A DNA stretch of 64,000 nt, from contig NZ_MQTZ01000045.1 of assembly GCF_001939115.1 (NCBI RefSeq), positions 53,188 to 117,187 of the forward strand, written 5' to 3'. Shown here in pieces: positions 53,079-61,443 of the stretch. Under the pieces are notes generated by a model. That model did not search any database, was not told the origin of the DNA, and was given only the letters and a program-made list of their open reading frames with translations. This DNA is from Leptolyngbya sp. 'hensonii'. GTDB taxonomy: Bacteria > Cyanobacteriota > Cyanobacteriia > GCF-001939115. A program made the translations under genes and the position numbers. Numbering within the stretch: the first letter of the stretch is position 1; each line of letters opens with the position of its first letter.

Positions 53079-53497
53079 ATGTCTGCAAGCTTGCTGGATG
53101 ACTATCACGCCTGGTCACGGGGTTTCAAAATTGAATTGGTAAACGGGCAATTGATCGTTGGAGACAGTCTAGTTCACAGCCGTCGATTACTGAGCCAAAT
53201 TCTTCTGACGACTACATCTACTGGTGTCCAGAGGCAAAGTTTGAGTTCGTCAACGGACGACCTGACATTGGTGGACGAGAAGGCATCAAGGGGTTAGCAG
53301 GGATGCTGATGATAACTTTTGGGCTGGCAGAGGTCGTCAAATTGGCTCATCCGCGTGATTGGGTCGCTGCTCTGCTGGCACAACGAAGGGTAGCCGCTGA
53401 CCCCAACCACAAAGCAGATGCCTGGAAGTTGGCACGAGATACGGCTACATTCCTGCGAGATCACCAGGTCTCACCTCTACGGAAACAGCCCTGTTGA
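53079..53497 (+). pseudogene. Uma2-family pseudogene, frameshifted and internally deleted
   Basis: The N-terminal part reads in one frame (MSASLLDDYHAWSRGF, then IELVNGQLIVGDSL and SRRLLSQILL). After about 53205 the match moves to another frame (YIYWCPEAKFEFVNGRPDIG, then GMLMITFGLAEVVKLAHP and DWVAALLAQRR). Both belong to a Uma2/DUF820 protein, and the central part of the fold is missing, so the gene is dead. Confidence 0.65.
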
Positions 53498-53526
53498 ATG
53501 CAGGCTATGCCGAGCTTTGAGGAATC

Positions 53527-53967
53527 GTGATTGCTCACTTTGGCAAGGATCGGTTTCAGTTGACCTATGGGTTCTGTTCAAAGGATCTGAAGCGGTTTCT
53601 AGCTCAGAAAGACCCAGAGACGGGAATTAAGAATGGACGGGTTGATCCAAGCCGTGACCAGCACATGGCGCATGAGAAAAACCGGAATGGCAAGTATTAC
53701 TGTTCACACCTCGGTGCTGCCTGTGATTTTCGGATTCTGGGGTTGGAGAGCGTTGGCGAAGCCGCTCTAAAAGAGCATCGCCTTGTGGAGTGGATTCTGG
53801 AGCAGCAGTTACCGTTTGATTCGCTGTACTACTATGGGGGCAAGCGACCTATTCACATCAGTTACAGTCCTCAGCAAAGGCAGAATATTTGGACATTCAC
53901 AGACGGAGGAGTGCCTACAAGGAAAGGTATTAAAAGTTGGATAAAAGGAACAAACCAAGTGAACTGA
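53527..53967 (+). pseudogene. Remnant of an uncharacterised gene, weakly M15-peptidase-like
   Basis: 146 codons from GTG 53527. Protein-like sequence continues upstream in the same frame (TSTETALLNAGYAEL), separated only by a TGA at 53518, so the N-terminus appears to have been cut by a nonsense change. SHLGAACDF and RPIHISY recall the zinc-binding His-Asp...His pattern of VanY-like M15 peptidases, but the first motif is one residue short; this is a weak inference. A fragment of a diverged sister copy lies at 55108-55350. Confidence 0.45.
53710..53838 (+). repeat. 129-bp direct repeat, copy 1
   Basis: Matches 55108-55236 at a constant offset of 1398 bases with only two mismatches seen by eye (CTGG versus GTAG in the first third). 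It lies inside the coding remnant at 53527 and includes a short palindromic word GTTGGCGAAGCCGCTC with its downstream AGAGCATCGCC. Confidence 0.9.
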
Positions 53968-53980
53968 AGTTTTATTTTTC

Positions 53981-54333
53981 CTATTGATGCACAATCACAG
54001 AATCTCTGATTAATTCGATGTAATTGTGTTGAGACAGCAAATCAACGATCAAAGGTAGATTTGTAGTGAAGAGAATTTCTAAGTCTGTGTTTTTGATGTT
54101 TCCTGTTGTGACCAGTAGAAGTTTATAGGGTTGCTGTACCGTCAGGAAGGAATCAACAAAATCTGAGTCTTTGGTGACAATAACTCATTCGTCTTGAATA
54201 GAAAGTGAATTGATGATGGAATCTGGTGTAGCGTTTTGCTGAGGCAGTTCTCTGGTGTGGATGGTATCGTAACCAGATTCCTGAAGCAGTCGGCAAGTCG
54301 AATCGGAAGTTGATCATCAACGAGAAACTTCAT
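53981..54333 (-). pseudogene. DUF5615 PIN-like toxin, frameshifted and with an internal stop
   Basis: The start MKFLVDDQLPIRLA matches DUF5615 (Mut7-C/PIN-like, COG4634). After about 54290 the match continues in another frame (LLQESGYDTIHTRELPQQNA), then passes an in-frame TGA and continues as VIVTKDSDFVDSF to a natural end at 53981. Two lesions make the toxin inactive. Its first codon overlaps the stop of the DUF433 antitoxin gene (ATGA), the usual pairing. Confidence 0.75.
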
Positions 54334-54566
54334 GACGCCAGCTTGTGAATGGTCTTGACCTGGCTAAGACGAGCAGCAAACAGCAGAACGGCAAGAATAT
54401 CGTCCGATTCGAGATCTTCGTAGTCAGCAAGAATCTCTTCGTTTGTCATGCCGGAACTCAGCAGTTCAAGGATAAACTCAACGGGATAGCGCAACCCGCG
54501 AATGCAAGGCTTACCATGACATATCTCTGGATTATGGGTGATACGTTGTAATAGGTTGTTTTCCAT
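54330..54566 (-). CDS. DUF433 antitoxin-like protein
   Basis: 78 residues. The DUF433 pattern is complete: RITHNPEICHGKPCIRGLRY, then VEFILELLSSGMTNEEILAD and YEDLESDDILAVLLFA, which contains a helix-turn-helix. Usually the antitoxin and DNA-binding partner of a DUF5615 toxin. The toxin gene next to it is broken, so this is an orphan antitoxin that may persist by neutralising relatives elsewhere. Confidence 0.88.
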   Translation of the reverse strand: MENNLLQRITHNPEICHGKPCIRGLRYPVEFILELLSSGMTNEEILADYEDLESDDILAVLLFAARLSQVKTIHKLAS

Positions 54567-54584
54567 AATTTGACTTCATCATCG

Positions 54585-54782
54585 TTAAAAAGCTTTTGGC
54601 AATCCTGCCTGTTTGAGAACAGCGTTTGCGGTGTGACGAGATTTGATTGAACCATCTACAACAAATCGCTGATCGCTAATTGGGCTGTACCAGATTTCAT
54701 GATCTCCCTTGCCTTGCCGTTCAAAGACACAATCAGCCTCCAAAAGCAGCTTCTTGAGAGCAGGAGTGAGAGATGTAGCCAT
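54585..54782 (-). CDS. hicA: HicA-family mRNA interferase toxin
   Basis: 65 residues with the HicA double-stranded RNA-binding-like fold. The catalytic His is in GKGDHEIWYSP, near the centre, and the C-terminal SRHTANAVLKQAGL is typical. It starts immediately after the stop of the DUF1902 antitoxin gene (54783), giving a toxin-antitoxin operon. Confidence 0.88.
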   Translation of the reverse strand: MATSLTPALKKLLLEADCVFERQGKGDHEIWYSPISDQRFVVDGSIKSRHTANAVLKQAGLPKAF

Positions 54783-55028
54783 CTACGAAGCGACCTCAAT
54801 CAACTCCTGACGATGGCTAGTTAGTTGAACTGCGATCGCTCCTGTATAATCAGCAGAGATGAGATGGTTGCTTAACAGTAATTCAGGAACCATATCCCGC
54901 AGTTTTTGACTCAGTGCCTCAATGGTGTCGGCCTCGGTTGCCAACCCTGGCACGTCATCACTAGTGGCAACCCAGACGGCTACCTCCTCATCCCAAAAAG
55001 CATCCACTTGATAAACTGACGATTCCAT
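54783..55028 (-). CDS. DUF1902/HicB-like antitoxin
   Basis: 81 residues, with WDEEVAVWVATSDDVPGLATEADTIE in part and a helical C-terminus. DUF1902 is related to the partial RNase H fold of HicB and is commonly the partner of HicA. It precedes hicA with no gap. No DNA-binding tail is obvious, so autoregulation is uncertain. Confidence 0.85.
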   Translation of the reverse strand: MESSVYQVDAFWDEEVAVWVATSDDVPGLATEADTIEALSQKLRDMVPELLLSNHLISADYTGAIAVQLTSHRQELIEVAS

Positions 55029-55107
55029 ACTTGCCTCTGCTACGATCGCGCCTACTGTTCCTTCAGTTTAAGCCACCGTTGGCGTAGCCGCTCTGAAAGA
55101 GCATCGC

Positions 55108-55236
55108 CTCGGTGCTGCCTGTGATTTTCGGATTGTAGGGTTGGAGAGCGTTGGCGAAGCCGCTCTAAAAGAGCATCGCCTTGTGGAGTGGATTCTGGAG
55201 CAGCAGTTACCGTTTGATTCGCTGTACTACTATGGG
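55108..55236 (+). repeat. 129-bp direct repeat, copy 2
   Basis: Second copy of the repeat at 53710-53838. It is preceded at 55079-55107 by another copy of the palindromic word (GGCGTAGCCGCTC ... AGAGCATCGCC). Together the copies flank the DUF433/DUF5615 and HicA/DUF1902 cassettes. Confidence 0.9.
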
Positions 55237-55350
55237 TGCGACCCTTGCGGTATCTGCGAAGCAGCGCGCCCCATCCACGTTAGCTATGGTTTGCAGCATA
55301 AGCAGAAGATTTGGGCATTTACAGATGGAGGAGTACCTAAAAAGAATTAA
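55141..55350 (+). pseudogene. C-terminal fragment of the same uncharacterised gene as at 53527
   Basis: Frame continues from the direct repeat into RPIHVSYGLQHKQKIWAFTD and ends at PKKN. It is homologous to but clearly diverged from the corresponding part at 53860-53960 (RPIHISYSPQQRQNIWTFTD). It lacks the N-terminal half, so it is a fragment. The 129-bp near-identity with otherwise divergent flanks suggests gene conversion or recombination between two paralogues. Confidence 0.5.
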
Positions 55351-55509
55351 TATAGCGAAACATGCTCGCCCCATCATTGCGATTTGTAAATGCTCTTGCT
55401 ACGCTCATCACGCAAATTGTAACGTAGAGGTATTTTTAAAGATCTTTGAGTACCAATATACTACTCTGTTGTTTCTATTCGAGTACGATATTAAGGGAGA
55501 TGTAAGCGC

Positions 55510-58500
55510 ATGGCGGTAAGTATCAGCACAGGCTGGATCGAGCAGCTTGGTTTAGCTGATAAACAGGCACCTGAATTCTTTCGGAGTTTTGATGAGCTTC
55601 AGGCTATGCAGAGCGGTGTAGCCCAAGCCCATGTTATGCGTAGAGCTTGGAAAGATCTAGAGCTTGACGGAATTCTGTATCAAGACAAATCGCCTTATGT
55701 CTACTTCAAAGAAGTCTCCTCTATTGATCCTATCGAGATGCGGAGGTTGCATCGTAAACTTTGGAACCAGGGAATTGCGCCACTTCTAGTAGTTGTCAGT
55801 CCATCCGATTTTCACGTTTACTCCAGTTTGGCACTTCCCGCTAAGGAAGACGAAGAGATAAATGATGGTGATCGATTGGTTGAAATTCTGAGCCGAACAG
55901 CAGATGTGCTTGAGCTAAGGCAGTTTACTCGCTCTCTCCAATTTGGCGAACTTTTCCGCAAGAAACCGCAATCTTTTAATCCAAAATCACGGGTTGATCG
56001 CTACTTACTCAAAAACTTAGAGGCAGCTAGAGAACGCCTACGTGAGCCAGTTGAAGGAGTAACGCTTGAACTCAAAGTTATCCATGCCCTGCTGTGGAGA
56101 ACAATTTTCATTTGTTACCTAACTGATAGAAAGATTATTAATTCAAGATACTTTAAGAAAATTGGTGCAGAAGGCGTTGGAAGTTTGCTACAACTTTTAG
56201 AAAAATTTTCACCAGAAGTATCCAAAGAATTGCTTTACGGTAGACTTTTTCAGCAATTGAAGCAGGATTTTAATGGTGATTTATTTGAAGGTGATTTACT
56301 TGAGGAAAGTAAACTCATTAGAAGCTCCCATATAAGAACGCTTAATAGCTTGCTGTGTGGAGATGATTTGAGTAGTGGACAACTTTCCCTTGGATTCTGG
56401 GCGTATGACTTCAATGTGATTCCGATTGAAACGATTAGTGGAATTTACGAACGATTTCTTGAGGGAGAAGATTCTAAGCAGAAGCGCCAGAGCGGGACGT
56501 ATTATACACCAAGGTTTTTAGCTGAAATTGTTCTTGACACAGCACTAGAAAAGTTTGCTTCTCTACTGGATAAAAAATTTCTTGATCCAGCTTGTGGCTC
56601 GGGAATCTTTTTGGTGTCTCTGTTTAATCGTATAGCTGAGGAATGGCTAAGAAATAACAGAGAAGCTAGTAATGAAGAACGTGCTCGTGCGCTAAGTGCT
56701 ATCTTACAAAATCAGCTTTTTGGAGTTGATGCTGATCGGACCGAAACAGCTTGTCGCATTGCTGCATTTAGTCTGTATTTGGCTTTTCTTGATCAGCTTG
56801 AACCTAGAGCGATTCAAGGGTTACAAGAACAAGGCAACGTTTTACCAAATCTGATAGGGCACAACATTCTTTGCCAAAATTTTTTTGATGATGAACTAGA
56901 ATTACCAGAATTTTTTGACTTAATTGTGGGGAACCCACCTTGGGTAAGAGCATCTGGGGGCGAAACTTTAGTTGAAGATTGGTGTAAGCGAGAAGGGTTT
57001 CCTATAGCGCAAAGGCAGTTAGCATACGGTTTTATTTGGAAAGCCCCACTTCATGTTAACAATAGTGGTCGTGTTTGCTTTTTACTACCTTCATCCCTGC
57101 TTCTCAATCACCAAGATAAAGCGATAAAAGCTCAACGTGAGTGGTTGTCTACTTATGCAATTGAGCAAGTTATTAACTTGTCTGACATGAGTTTCTATCT
57201 ATTTGATGGAGCCATTCGACCTGCTCTAATCGTAAGCTATACAAAAAACCTACCTGATAAGAATAATGCATTTATCTCTTACCTTGTTCCTAAAACAGAA
57301 TTAGAAACTTTAAAAGCGGAAATCATCAGTATTGTATCTGAAGATCGCATTCAAGTTAGATTGGCGGAACTGCTCTATGAGCTTGCTAAAGATGAAGCTG
57401 CCCTTGCTTGGAAAAAATCCTTCTGGGGAACTCCAAGGGATCAAAAGTTTTTAGACAGATTAAGCAATCTACCTCGCCTTGCAGATGCTGTTGATCAACT
57501 CAAGGTAAAGCCTCACAAAAGAACAAGACGCTGGATTATTGGGCAAGGTTTCCAGCCAGAGGGATCAAACGATGATCCAGAAAAAAGCAAGATTCCCTCA
57601 TGGTCTCCAGATCAGCTATTTGTTGAAGGTAAAAGTAAAGCTATCGATCTTCTGTTACTGGAATCCGATTGTGGTAAAGTTGGCGATCGCTTCCAACGCT
57701 TACGTCGTCTGCCTGACGAGAAAATTTTTCAAAAACCTCATGTCTTAATTACTCAAGGTTTAAGAGTTGCCTTTGCTGATTTTGATGTTGCCTTTCGTCA
57801 TGCAATTCAAGGCATTCATGGCTCTGAGGAAGATACAGATTCATTAAAGTTCTTAGCAATTGTTCTCAATTCTGATCTTGCAAATTACTTTCTATTTCAT
57901 ACATCTGCCAACTGGGGAACGGAGCGTGATAAAACTCACGAAGAGGAGCTATTGCGTATGCCTTTTCCATTTCCCGAAGATACTTTTTCACCTGTAGAAT
58001 CGCGAGAAATTCTTCGAGAGGTTAGCTTCGCTTTTACTCAAGTTCGAAGAGCAATTAGTCACAATTTTTTAGAAAGATCTAATGTAATCGAAAAAGCTAA
58101 ACACGACCTACTTGCTCATGTATATCGTTATTATCAAATTGATGAACTTGAACAGATTCTAATTAATGACACAGTAAATTGCTGGATTCCTAGTTCCACA
58201 CCAAGTCGCGGTAGTACTGATATTCCAACCCTCAAACAAAGTACACCATCTGATAGAATAGGCTACCTGACTCTTCTGTGTAAGCTCTTGAACACATGGT
58301 CTAGAAGAGGACGCTATCAAGTATCAGGGAAGATTCTTGTTTCATCTAGATCTGGAATGGGAATAGTAGTTTTGCAGAAAGTAATATCCCAAGGCTCATC
58401 GTCTTCTGTGGAGGAAGAATCTAGTTCTCAATTGGATGAATCTCTTACAAGGATTACGCAACTACTACCGAGACATGAGGGGAGCATTGCATATTACCGT

Positions 58501-58638
58501 AACCTTAAAGTCTTTGACAGAGATAAGTTATATATTCTCAAACCACTAACCTTTAGGTTTTGGAGCAAAACATTTGCTCTCAATGATGCTGATGAAATTG
58601 CAGCAGAAATCCTTACTACTAATCACAGGAATGATTGA
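55510..58638 (+). CDS. Adenine-specific DNA methyltransferase (N-6, Eco57I/PglX-like class)
   Basis: 1042 residues. A long N-terminal domain (about 1-310) precedes a class-I methylase core with the SAM-binding DPACGSG at 359-365 and catalytic NPPW at 475-478. The region after about 640 is likely target recognition. Methylates adenine N6 in DNA. The following gene, overlapping by one base (TGATG), encodes a PD-(D/E)XK protein, so together they look like a two-gene restriction-modification system. Base composition and codon use are visibly more AT-rich than the chromosome to the left, a sign of transfer. No PD-(D/E)XK motif was noticed in the N-terminus, so it is probably not a single-chain type IIG enzyme. 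Confidence 0.88.
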   Translation: MAVSISTGWIEQLGLADKQAPEFFRSFDELQAMQSGVAQAHVMRRAWKDLELDGILYQDKSPYVYFKEVSSIDPIEMRRLHRKLWNQGIAPLLVVVSPSDFHVYSSLALPAKEDEEINDGDRLVEILSRTADVLELRQFTRSLQFGELFRKKPQSFNPKSRVDRYLLKNLEAARERLREPVEGVTLELKVIHALLWRTIFICYLTDRKIINSRYFKKIGAEGVGSLLQLLEKFSPEVSKELLYGRLFQQLKQDFNGDLFEGDLLEESKLIRSSHIRTLNSLLCGDDLSSGQLSLGFWAYDFNVIPIETISGIYERFLEGEDSKQKRQSGTYYTPRFLAEIVLDTALEKFASLLDKKFLDPACGSGIFLVSLFNRIAEEWLRNNREASNEERARALSAILQNQLFGVDADRTETACRIAAFSLYLAFLDQLEPRAIQGLQEQGNVLPNLIGHNILCQNFFDDELELPEFFDLIVGNPPWVRASGGETLVEDWCKREGFPIAQRQLAYGFIWKAPLHVNNSGRVCFLLPSSLLLNHQDKAIKAQREWLSTYAIEQVINLSDMSFYLFDGAIRPALIVSYTKNLPDKNNAFISYLVPKTELETLKAEIISIVSEDRIQVRLAELLYELAKDEAALAWKKSFWGTPRDQKFLDRLSNLPRLADAVDQLKVKPHKRTRRWIIGQGFQPEGSNDDPEKSKIPSWSPDQLFVEGKSKAIDLLLLESDCGKVGDRFQRLRRLPDEKIFQKPHVLITQGLRVAFADFDVAFRHAIQGIHGSEEDTDSLKFLAIVLNSDLANYFLFHTSANWGTERDKTHEEELLRMPFPFPEDTFSPVESREILREVSFAFTQVRRAISHNFLERSNVIEKAKHDLLAHVYRYYQIDELEQILINDTVNCWIPSSTPSRGSTDIPTLKQSTPSDRIGYLTLLCKLLNTWSRRGRYQVSGKILVSSRSGMGIVVLQKVISQGSSSSVEEESSSQLDESLTRITQLLPRHEGSIAYYRNLKVFDRDKLYILKPLTFRFWSKTFALNDADEIAAEILTTNHRND

Positions 58639-59276
58639 TGGCGATCGTTGGTAGTGCTGATCTATGGGCAGACTTTTTCCCAGATAATTTGATTCCGGAC
58701 ATTCTAAATATGGTGGTAGATGTTTGGTCAAACTTTACCAAGCCTACACTTGATGAGCATGAAGTACCTATCACAAAGCGTTTTCGAGCTAGTCTTGAGC
58801 AGTACAAGGATCTAAAAATGTTGCCTGTCAGAATAGATCGCGAAGTTCCTGTGGACGATTTAGCTAAAGCAGAAGAAATAGGTCGAATCGATTTACGGCT
58901 TACTCATGGTTATCGTAGCAATGTCTACTTTGCTTTTGAGTGCAAACGCTTAAATATTGTCAGTAAGAATGGCAAAACAAGCTCTTTAGCTAATGAGTAC
59001 GTGGTAAGTGGAATGGCAAGATTTGTAGGCTCAAATCCTCAGTACGCTAGAACCTTGACTCAAGGTGGAATGATTGGTTATGTGATGAATGGTAAGACTG
59101 AAAATGCAATCAAAGCCGTTGATAAGCAGGTTAAGAAGCACTACATTGATTTGCAAATGACATCAGCGAGTGGTTTAGGTTCATCGTCTAGATCATTAAA
59201 AAAACTTGTCAAAGAAAGTTTGCATAATCTGCCCCATCAGGAATTTACTCTTCATCATGTATTTCTGCCTATTTGA
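58638..59276 (+). CDS. PD-(D/E)XK nuclease-like protein paired with the methyltransferase
   Basis: 212 residues, unrecognised at family level. Asp85 in GRIDLRL and Glu101-Cys-Lys103 in FAFECKRLN give the D...ExK active site of restriction-type nucleases. I set the start at ATG 58638, overlapping the methylase stop by one base, rather than TTG 58635. It shares the low-GC style of the methylase gene, so both moved together. Likely the restriction subunit (inference); it could instead need the methylase to find its site. Confidence 0.7.
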   Translation: MAIVGSADLWADFFPDNLIPDILNMVVDVWSNFTKPTLDEHEVPITKRFRASLEQYKDLKMLPVRIDREVPVDDLAKAEEIGRIDLRLTHGYRSNVYFAFECKRLNIVSKNGKTSSLANEYVVSGMARFVGSNPQYARTLTQGGMIGYVMNGKTENAIKAVDKQVKKHYIDLQMTSASGLGSSSRSLKKLVKESLHNLPHQEFTLHHVFLPI

Positions 59277-59283
59277 TTAGCAG

Positions 59284-59424
59284 CTAACTCTTGCCAGTCA
59301 ACCTCGCTCGAATAGCCGATCGCACCAACTTCACTCGATACGGGTCTGCATCTTTCCGCCACACCACCCGATGCCCCTTCAACTCAGCACAGTGTTCCTC
59401 CAAACACTTTTGCCAACCTCGCCG
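59284..59424 (-). pseudogene. C-terminal gene fragment
   Basis: About 46 codons without a start, reading RRGWQKCLEEHCAELKGHRV, then WRKDADPYRVKLVRSAI, and ending at a TAG at 59284-59286. The composition is protein-like and the GC content is higher than in the neighbouring methylase operon. No family recognised. It begins only 8 bases after the nuclease gene, which marks the right edge of the AT-rich insert. Confidence 0.35.
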
Positions 59425-59505
59425 ATGCGTGCTAACGCACAGGCTATCGCCACCGCTCAGGTAAGCTAAACTTACAGGTATTCGTCTCCTCTCACAGATA
59501 CGACC

Positions 59506-59769
59506 ATGAGCCTACCTCTGCCACCGGATTTACAGCAGTTTGCCGATCGTCAAATTGCCAGTGGAAAGTACACCTCCCTGGATGAGATGATGCTGGCGGG
59601 TCTGCGAGTATTAGCAGAGCAAGAGCAAATCTATCAAGGACGATTTGAAGAATTGCGACGTGATGTGTTGCTTGGAGTGTTAGAAGCCGAGCAGGGAGAG
59701 CTTCTGGATGCTACCAGCGAAATTGAAGCGATTCGTCAGCGGCTCCGCCAACGGCATTCTGAAGCATGA
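59506..59769 (+). CDS. parD: ParD-family antitoxin
   Basis: 87 residues. An N-terminal ribbon-helix-helix (LPPDLQQFADRQIASGKYTS, then LDEMMLAGLRVL) is followed by an acidic helical tail that binds toxin. Type II antitoxin. Its stop overlaps the start of the parE-like frame by four bases (ATGA). Confidence 0.85.
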   Translation: MSLPLPPDLQQFADRQIASGKYTSLDEMMLAGLRVLAEQEQIYQGRFEELRRDVLLGVLEAEQGELLDATSEIEAIRQRLRQRHSEA

Positions 59770-60025
59770 GCCGAGTTTGTCGAATTACACTTCTTGCCAG
59801 TCGAGATATTGAAGCGATCGCAGACTATCTTGCTACTCAAAGCGGTTTAGATCGTGCAGAACGGTTTTTGACTGGCATTGATTCAACCCTTCAGCGGATT
59901 GCTCAATTCCCTCAAATTGGACGCAAACGAGATGAACTGTATCCTGTCACGCAGTCTGTCCTACGAGCAGTACCTCATTTTCTATCGCCTGCTCAACGAT
60001 GATATTGAAGTACTCAGAGTGGTGA
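59766..60025 (+). pseudogene. parE: ParE-family toxin, frameshifted
   Basis: The N-terminal 60 residues fit ParE (ITLLASRDIEAIADYLATQS, then LQRIAQFPQIGRKRDEL). At about 59945 the family sequence jumps to another frame, which continues LSRSLSYEQYLIFYRLLNDD and IEVLRVV. In the original frame the protein ends at 60002 with an unrelated tail. The toxin is therefore probably inactive. The match stops near 60025, where a different gene fragment begins. Confidence 0.7.
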
Positions 60026-60211
60026 GAAACAACTACTCATTCAGAAGTAGTGCCAGACTCAAGCCAATTAGAAGATTTGTCATCCCAAAAGCGTCGTTCT
60101 TTGATCAAGGCATTTCAAGGATTGTTTGAAAATGCTCCTCCTGTTCCACCTGACTTTGATCCAGACCAAGCAAAATCGGAATACCTCAAGGAAAAGCACT
60201 TAATTTTTTGA
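60026..60211 (+). pseudogene. Antitoxin fragment joined to the ParE remnant
   Basis: Open from a stop at 60023 and reading SSQKRRSLIKAFQGLFENAP, then PDFDPDQAKSEYLKEKHL. This is the style of a short antitoxin that precedes PIN toxins in cyanobacteria. The normal start is missing; GTG 60050 could still give a 53-residue product. The frame ends at 60211, overlapping the next fragment. Confidence 0.45.
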
Positions 60212-60438
60212 TTCAGTTACTGACTTTTTGCAACATCGCTACAGTCGATCAAAGCGTCATTACGAATGCACTTTCAGCGAACTTTGTGGATTTGGAAGGT
60301 GCAGTGCAATATGAAACTGCGATCGCCAATCAATTAGAAGTTATTGTGACTCGCAACCCGCAGGACTTTTTGGGTGTGGCACTGCAAATACTCACGCCTG
60401 AGGCATTAATTGAACAGCTTTCTCAATCAGGTGATTAA
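60208..60438 (+). pseudogene. C-terminal half of a PIN-domain (VapC-like) toxin
   Basis: About 76 codons, matching the second half of a PIN domain: VDQSVITNALSANFVDLEGA, then YETAIANQLEVIVTRNPQDF, with the third and fourth acidic residues. The first half, with the initial DTN-type Asp, is absent, so an internal deletion joined the antitoxin to the toxin tail. It overlaps the 3' end of the convergent dndE gene by 47 bases. Confidence 0.65.
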
Positions 60439-60793
60439 TTGTCTTAATAGTTGGATCAGCCGTCAAATAGCCAATTCCACGGTGTAGATGCAAGCGAAAT
60501 TGAGTTGCAAGCGTTTCCTGATCTATTCTCAGCCCATCATCATGGCACCGTTGTTTGAGGGCGATGATAAGCGAGTCGGCGATCGCTCCTCCAAAGATTT
60601 GCCAAGTCATTTCCAAATTGCTGTCTGCTGGGATATGAATTGGAGAAGGGATCGTCGGTTCAGCGAGGGAGCAACAAAACGCCCAGCGGCAGAGAATATT
60701 CCACTGGTCAATTTTGGTAATACGTTTCAGCTTGAGAAGTTGATCCTTAGCAGATTGGGATAGTTTGATGCGATCGACTGGGGGAAGCATCAT
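60392..60793 (-). CDS. dndE: DNA phosphorothioation protein DndE
   Basis: 133 residues. The DndE pattern is clear: DRIKLSQSAKDQLLKLKRIT, then WNILCRWAFCCSLAEPTIP, DSNLEMTWQIFGG and FRLHLHRGIGYL. DndE is part of the DndBCDE complex that swaps a non-bridging phosphate oxygen for sulfur in DNA; it binds nicked DNA. It lies 4 bases after the unknown gene at 60798, in the same operon as dndD. Its end overlaps a convergent PIN fragment. Confidence 0.9.
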   Translation of the reverse strand: MMLPPVDRIKLSQSAKDQLLKLKRITKIDQWNILCRWAFCCSLAEPTIPSPIHIPADSNLEMTWQIFGGAIADSLIIALKQRCHDDGLRIDQETLATQFRLHLHRGIGYLTADPTIKTINHLIEKAVQLMPQA

Positions 60794-60797
60794 TTAA

Positions 60798-61421
60798 TCA
60801 AATACTCATCGCTAAAGGTTGGACATGGACCATACTCAGTAAAATATCCATGATTCTTTCGAGGTGATCAATATAGTAATCAGCAGTATCAATGTAAGCT
60901 GCATTATCGACGAGCTTCAAAAATTTCCATTGATTACCTGTTGTAACTGCACCATAAATAGCATCAATCGCGTTTCCTTTTGCTTGATTGAATTGATTGG
61001 CGGCAATCATAGCAGCAAAACACTGGGCTAAACCGCCTTTAATATTTTCGTTTTTAGCTTCAACGATAATAGTTGCTGGAGCCTGAATGTAAAACTGTTG
61101 TGTTGATCGACTAATAACAAAATCACAAAATCCATTCAGCCCCTTCGCAGGATCAACATTAAATTCAACTCCTGAAAATAGGCTCACCTGATCATCGGTA
61201 AGACGCTTCAATTCAACCAAAATTGGAGCAATGATCATTTCCGATCGCGCTTTTTCAGTGTTAATTGAAAGAGCTAATTTTGTACTGTAAGCCAAATAAG
61301 ATTTAAATACGGAATTGAGTACCAAAGTAGGATGTCGTTCACCAAATAAATCGATGTTTCCATGAATAACTAGACCAAAGATTTGCTCGATTTGCTCCAG
61401 AGTGAAATCTTTGTAAGACAT
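60798..61421 (-). CDS. Undescribed PD-(D/E)XK-like protein in the dnd operon
   Basis: 207 residues inserted between dndD (22 bases upstream) and dndE (4 bases downstream), so clearly part of the operon. Asp100 in GFCDFVIS, Glu121-Ala-Lys123 in IIVEAKNE and a following Gln133 in AQCFAAM give the D...ExK...Q layout of the PD-(D/E)XK nuclease fold. Not a standard Dnd or DndFGH gene. It could be a nuclease or a structural relative lacking activity. A conserved hypothetical of this kind may occur elsewhere in cyanobacteria (recollection, not checked). Confidence 0.65.
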   Translation of the reverse strand: MSYKDFTLEQIEQIFGLVIHGNIDLFGERHPTLVLNSVFKSYLAYSTKLALSINTEKARSEMIIAPILVELKRLTDDQVSLFSGVEFNVDPAKGLNGFCDFVISRSTQQFYIQAPATIIVEAKNENIKGGLAQCFAAMIAANQFNQAKGNAIDAIYGAVTTGNQWKFLKLVDNAAYIDTADYYIDHLERIMDILLSMVHVQPLAMSI

Positions 61422-61443
61422 AATCTTGCTCCACGGGGTCTAT

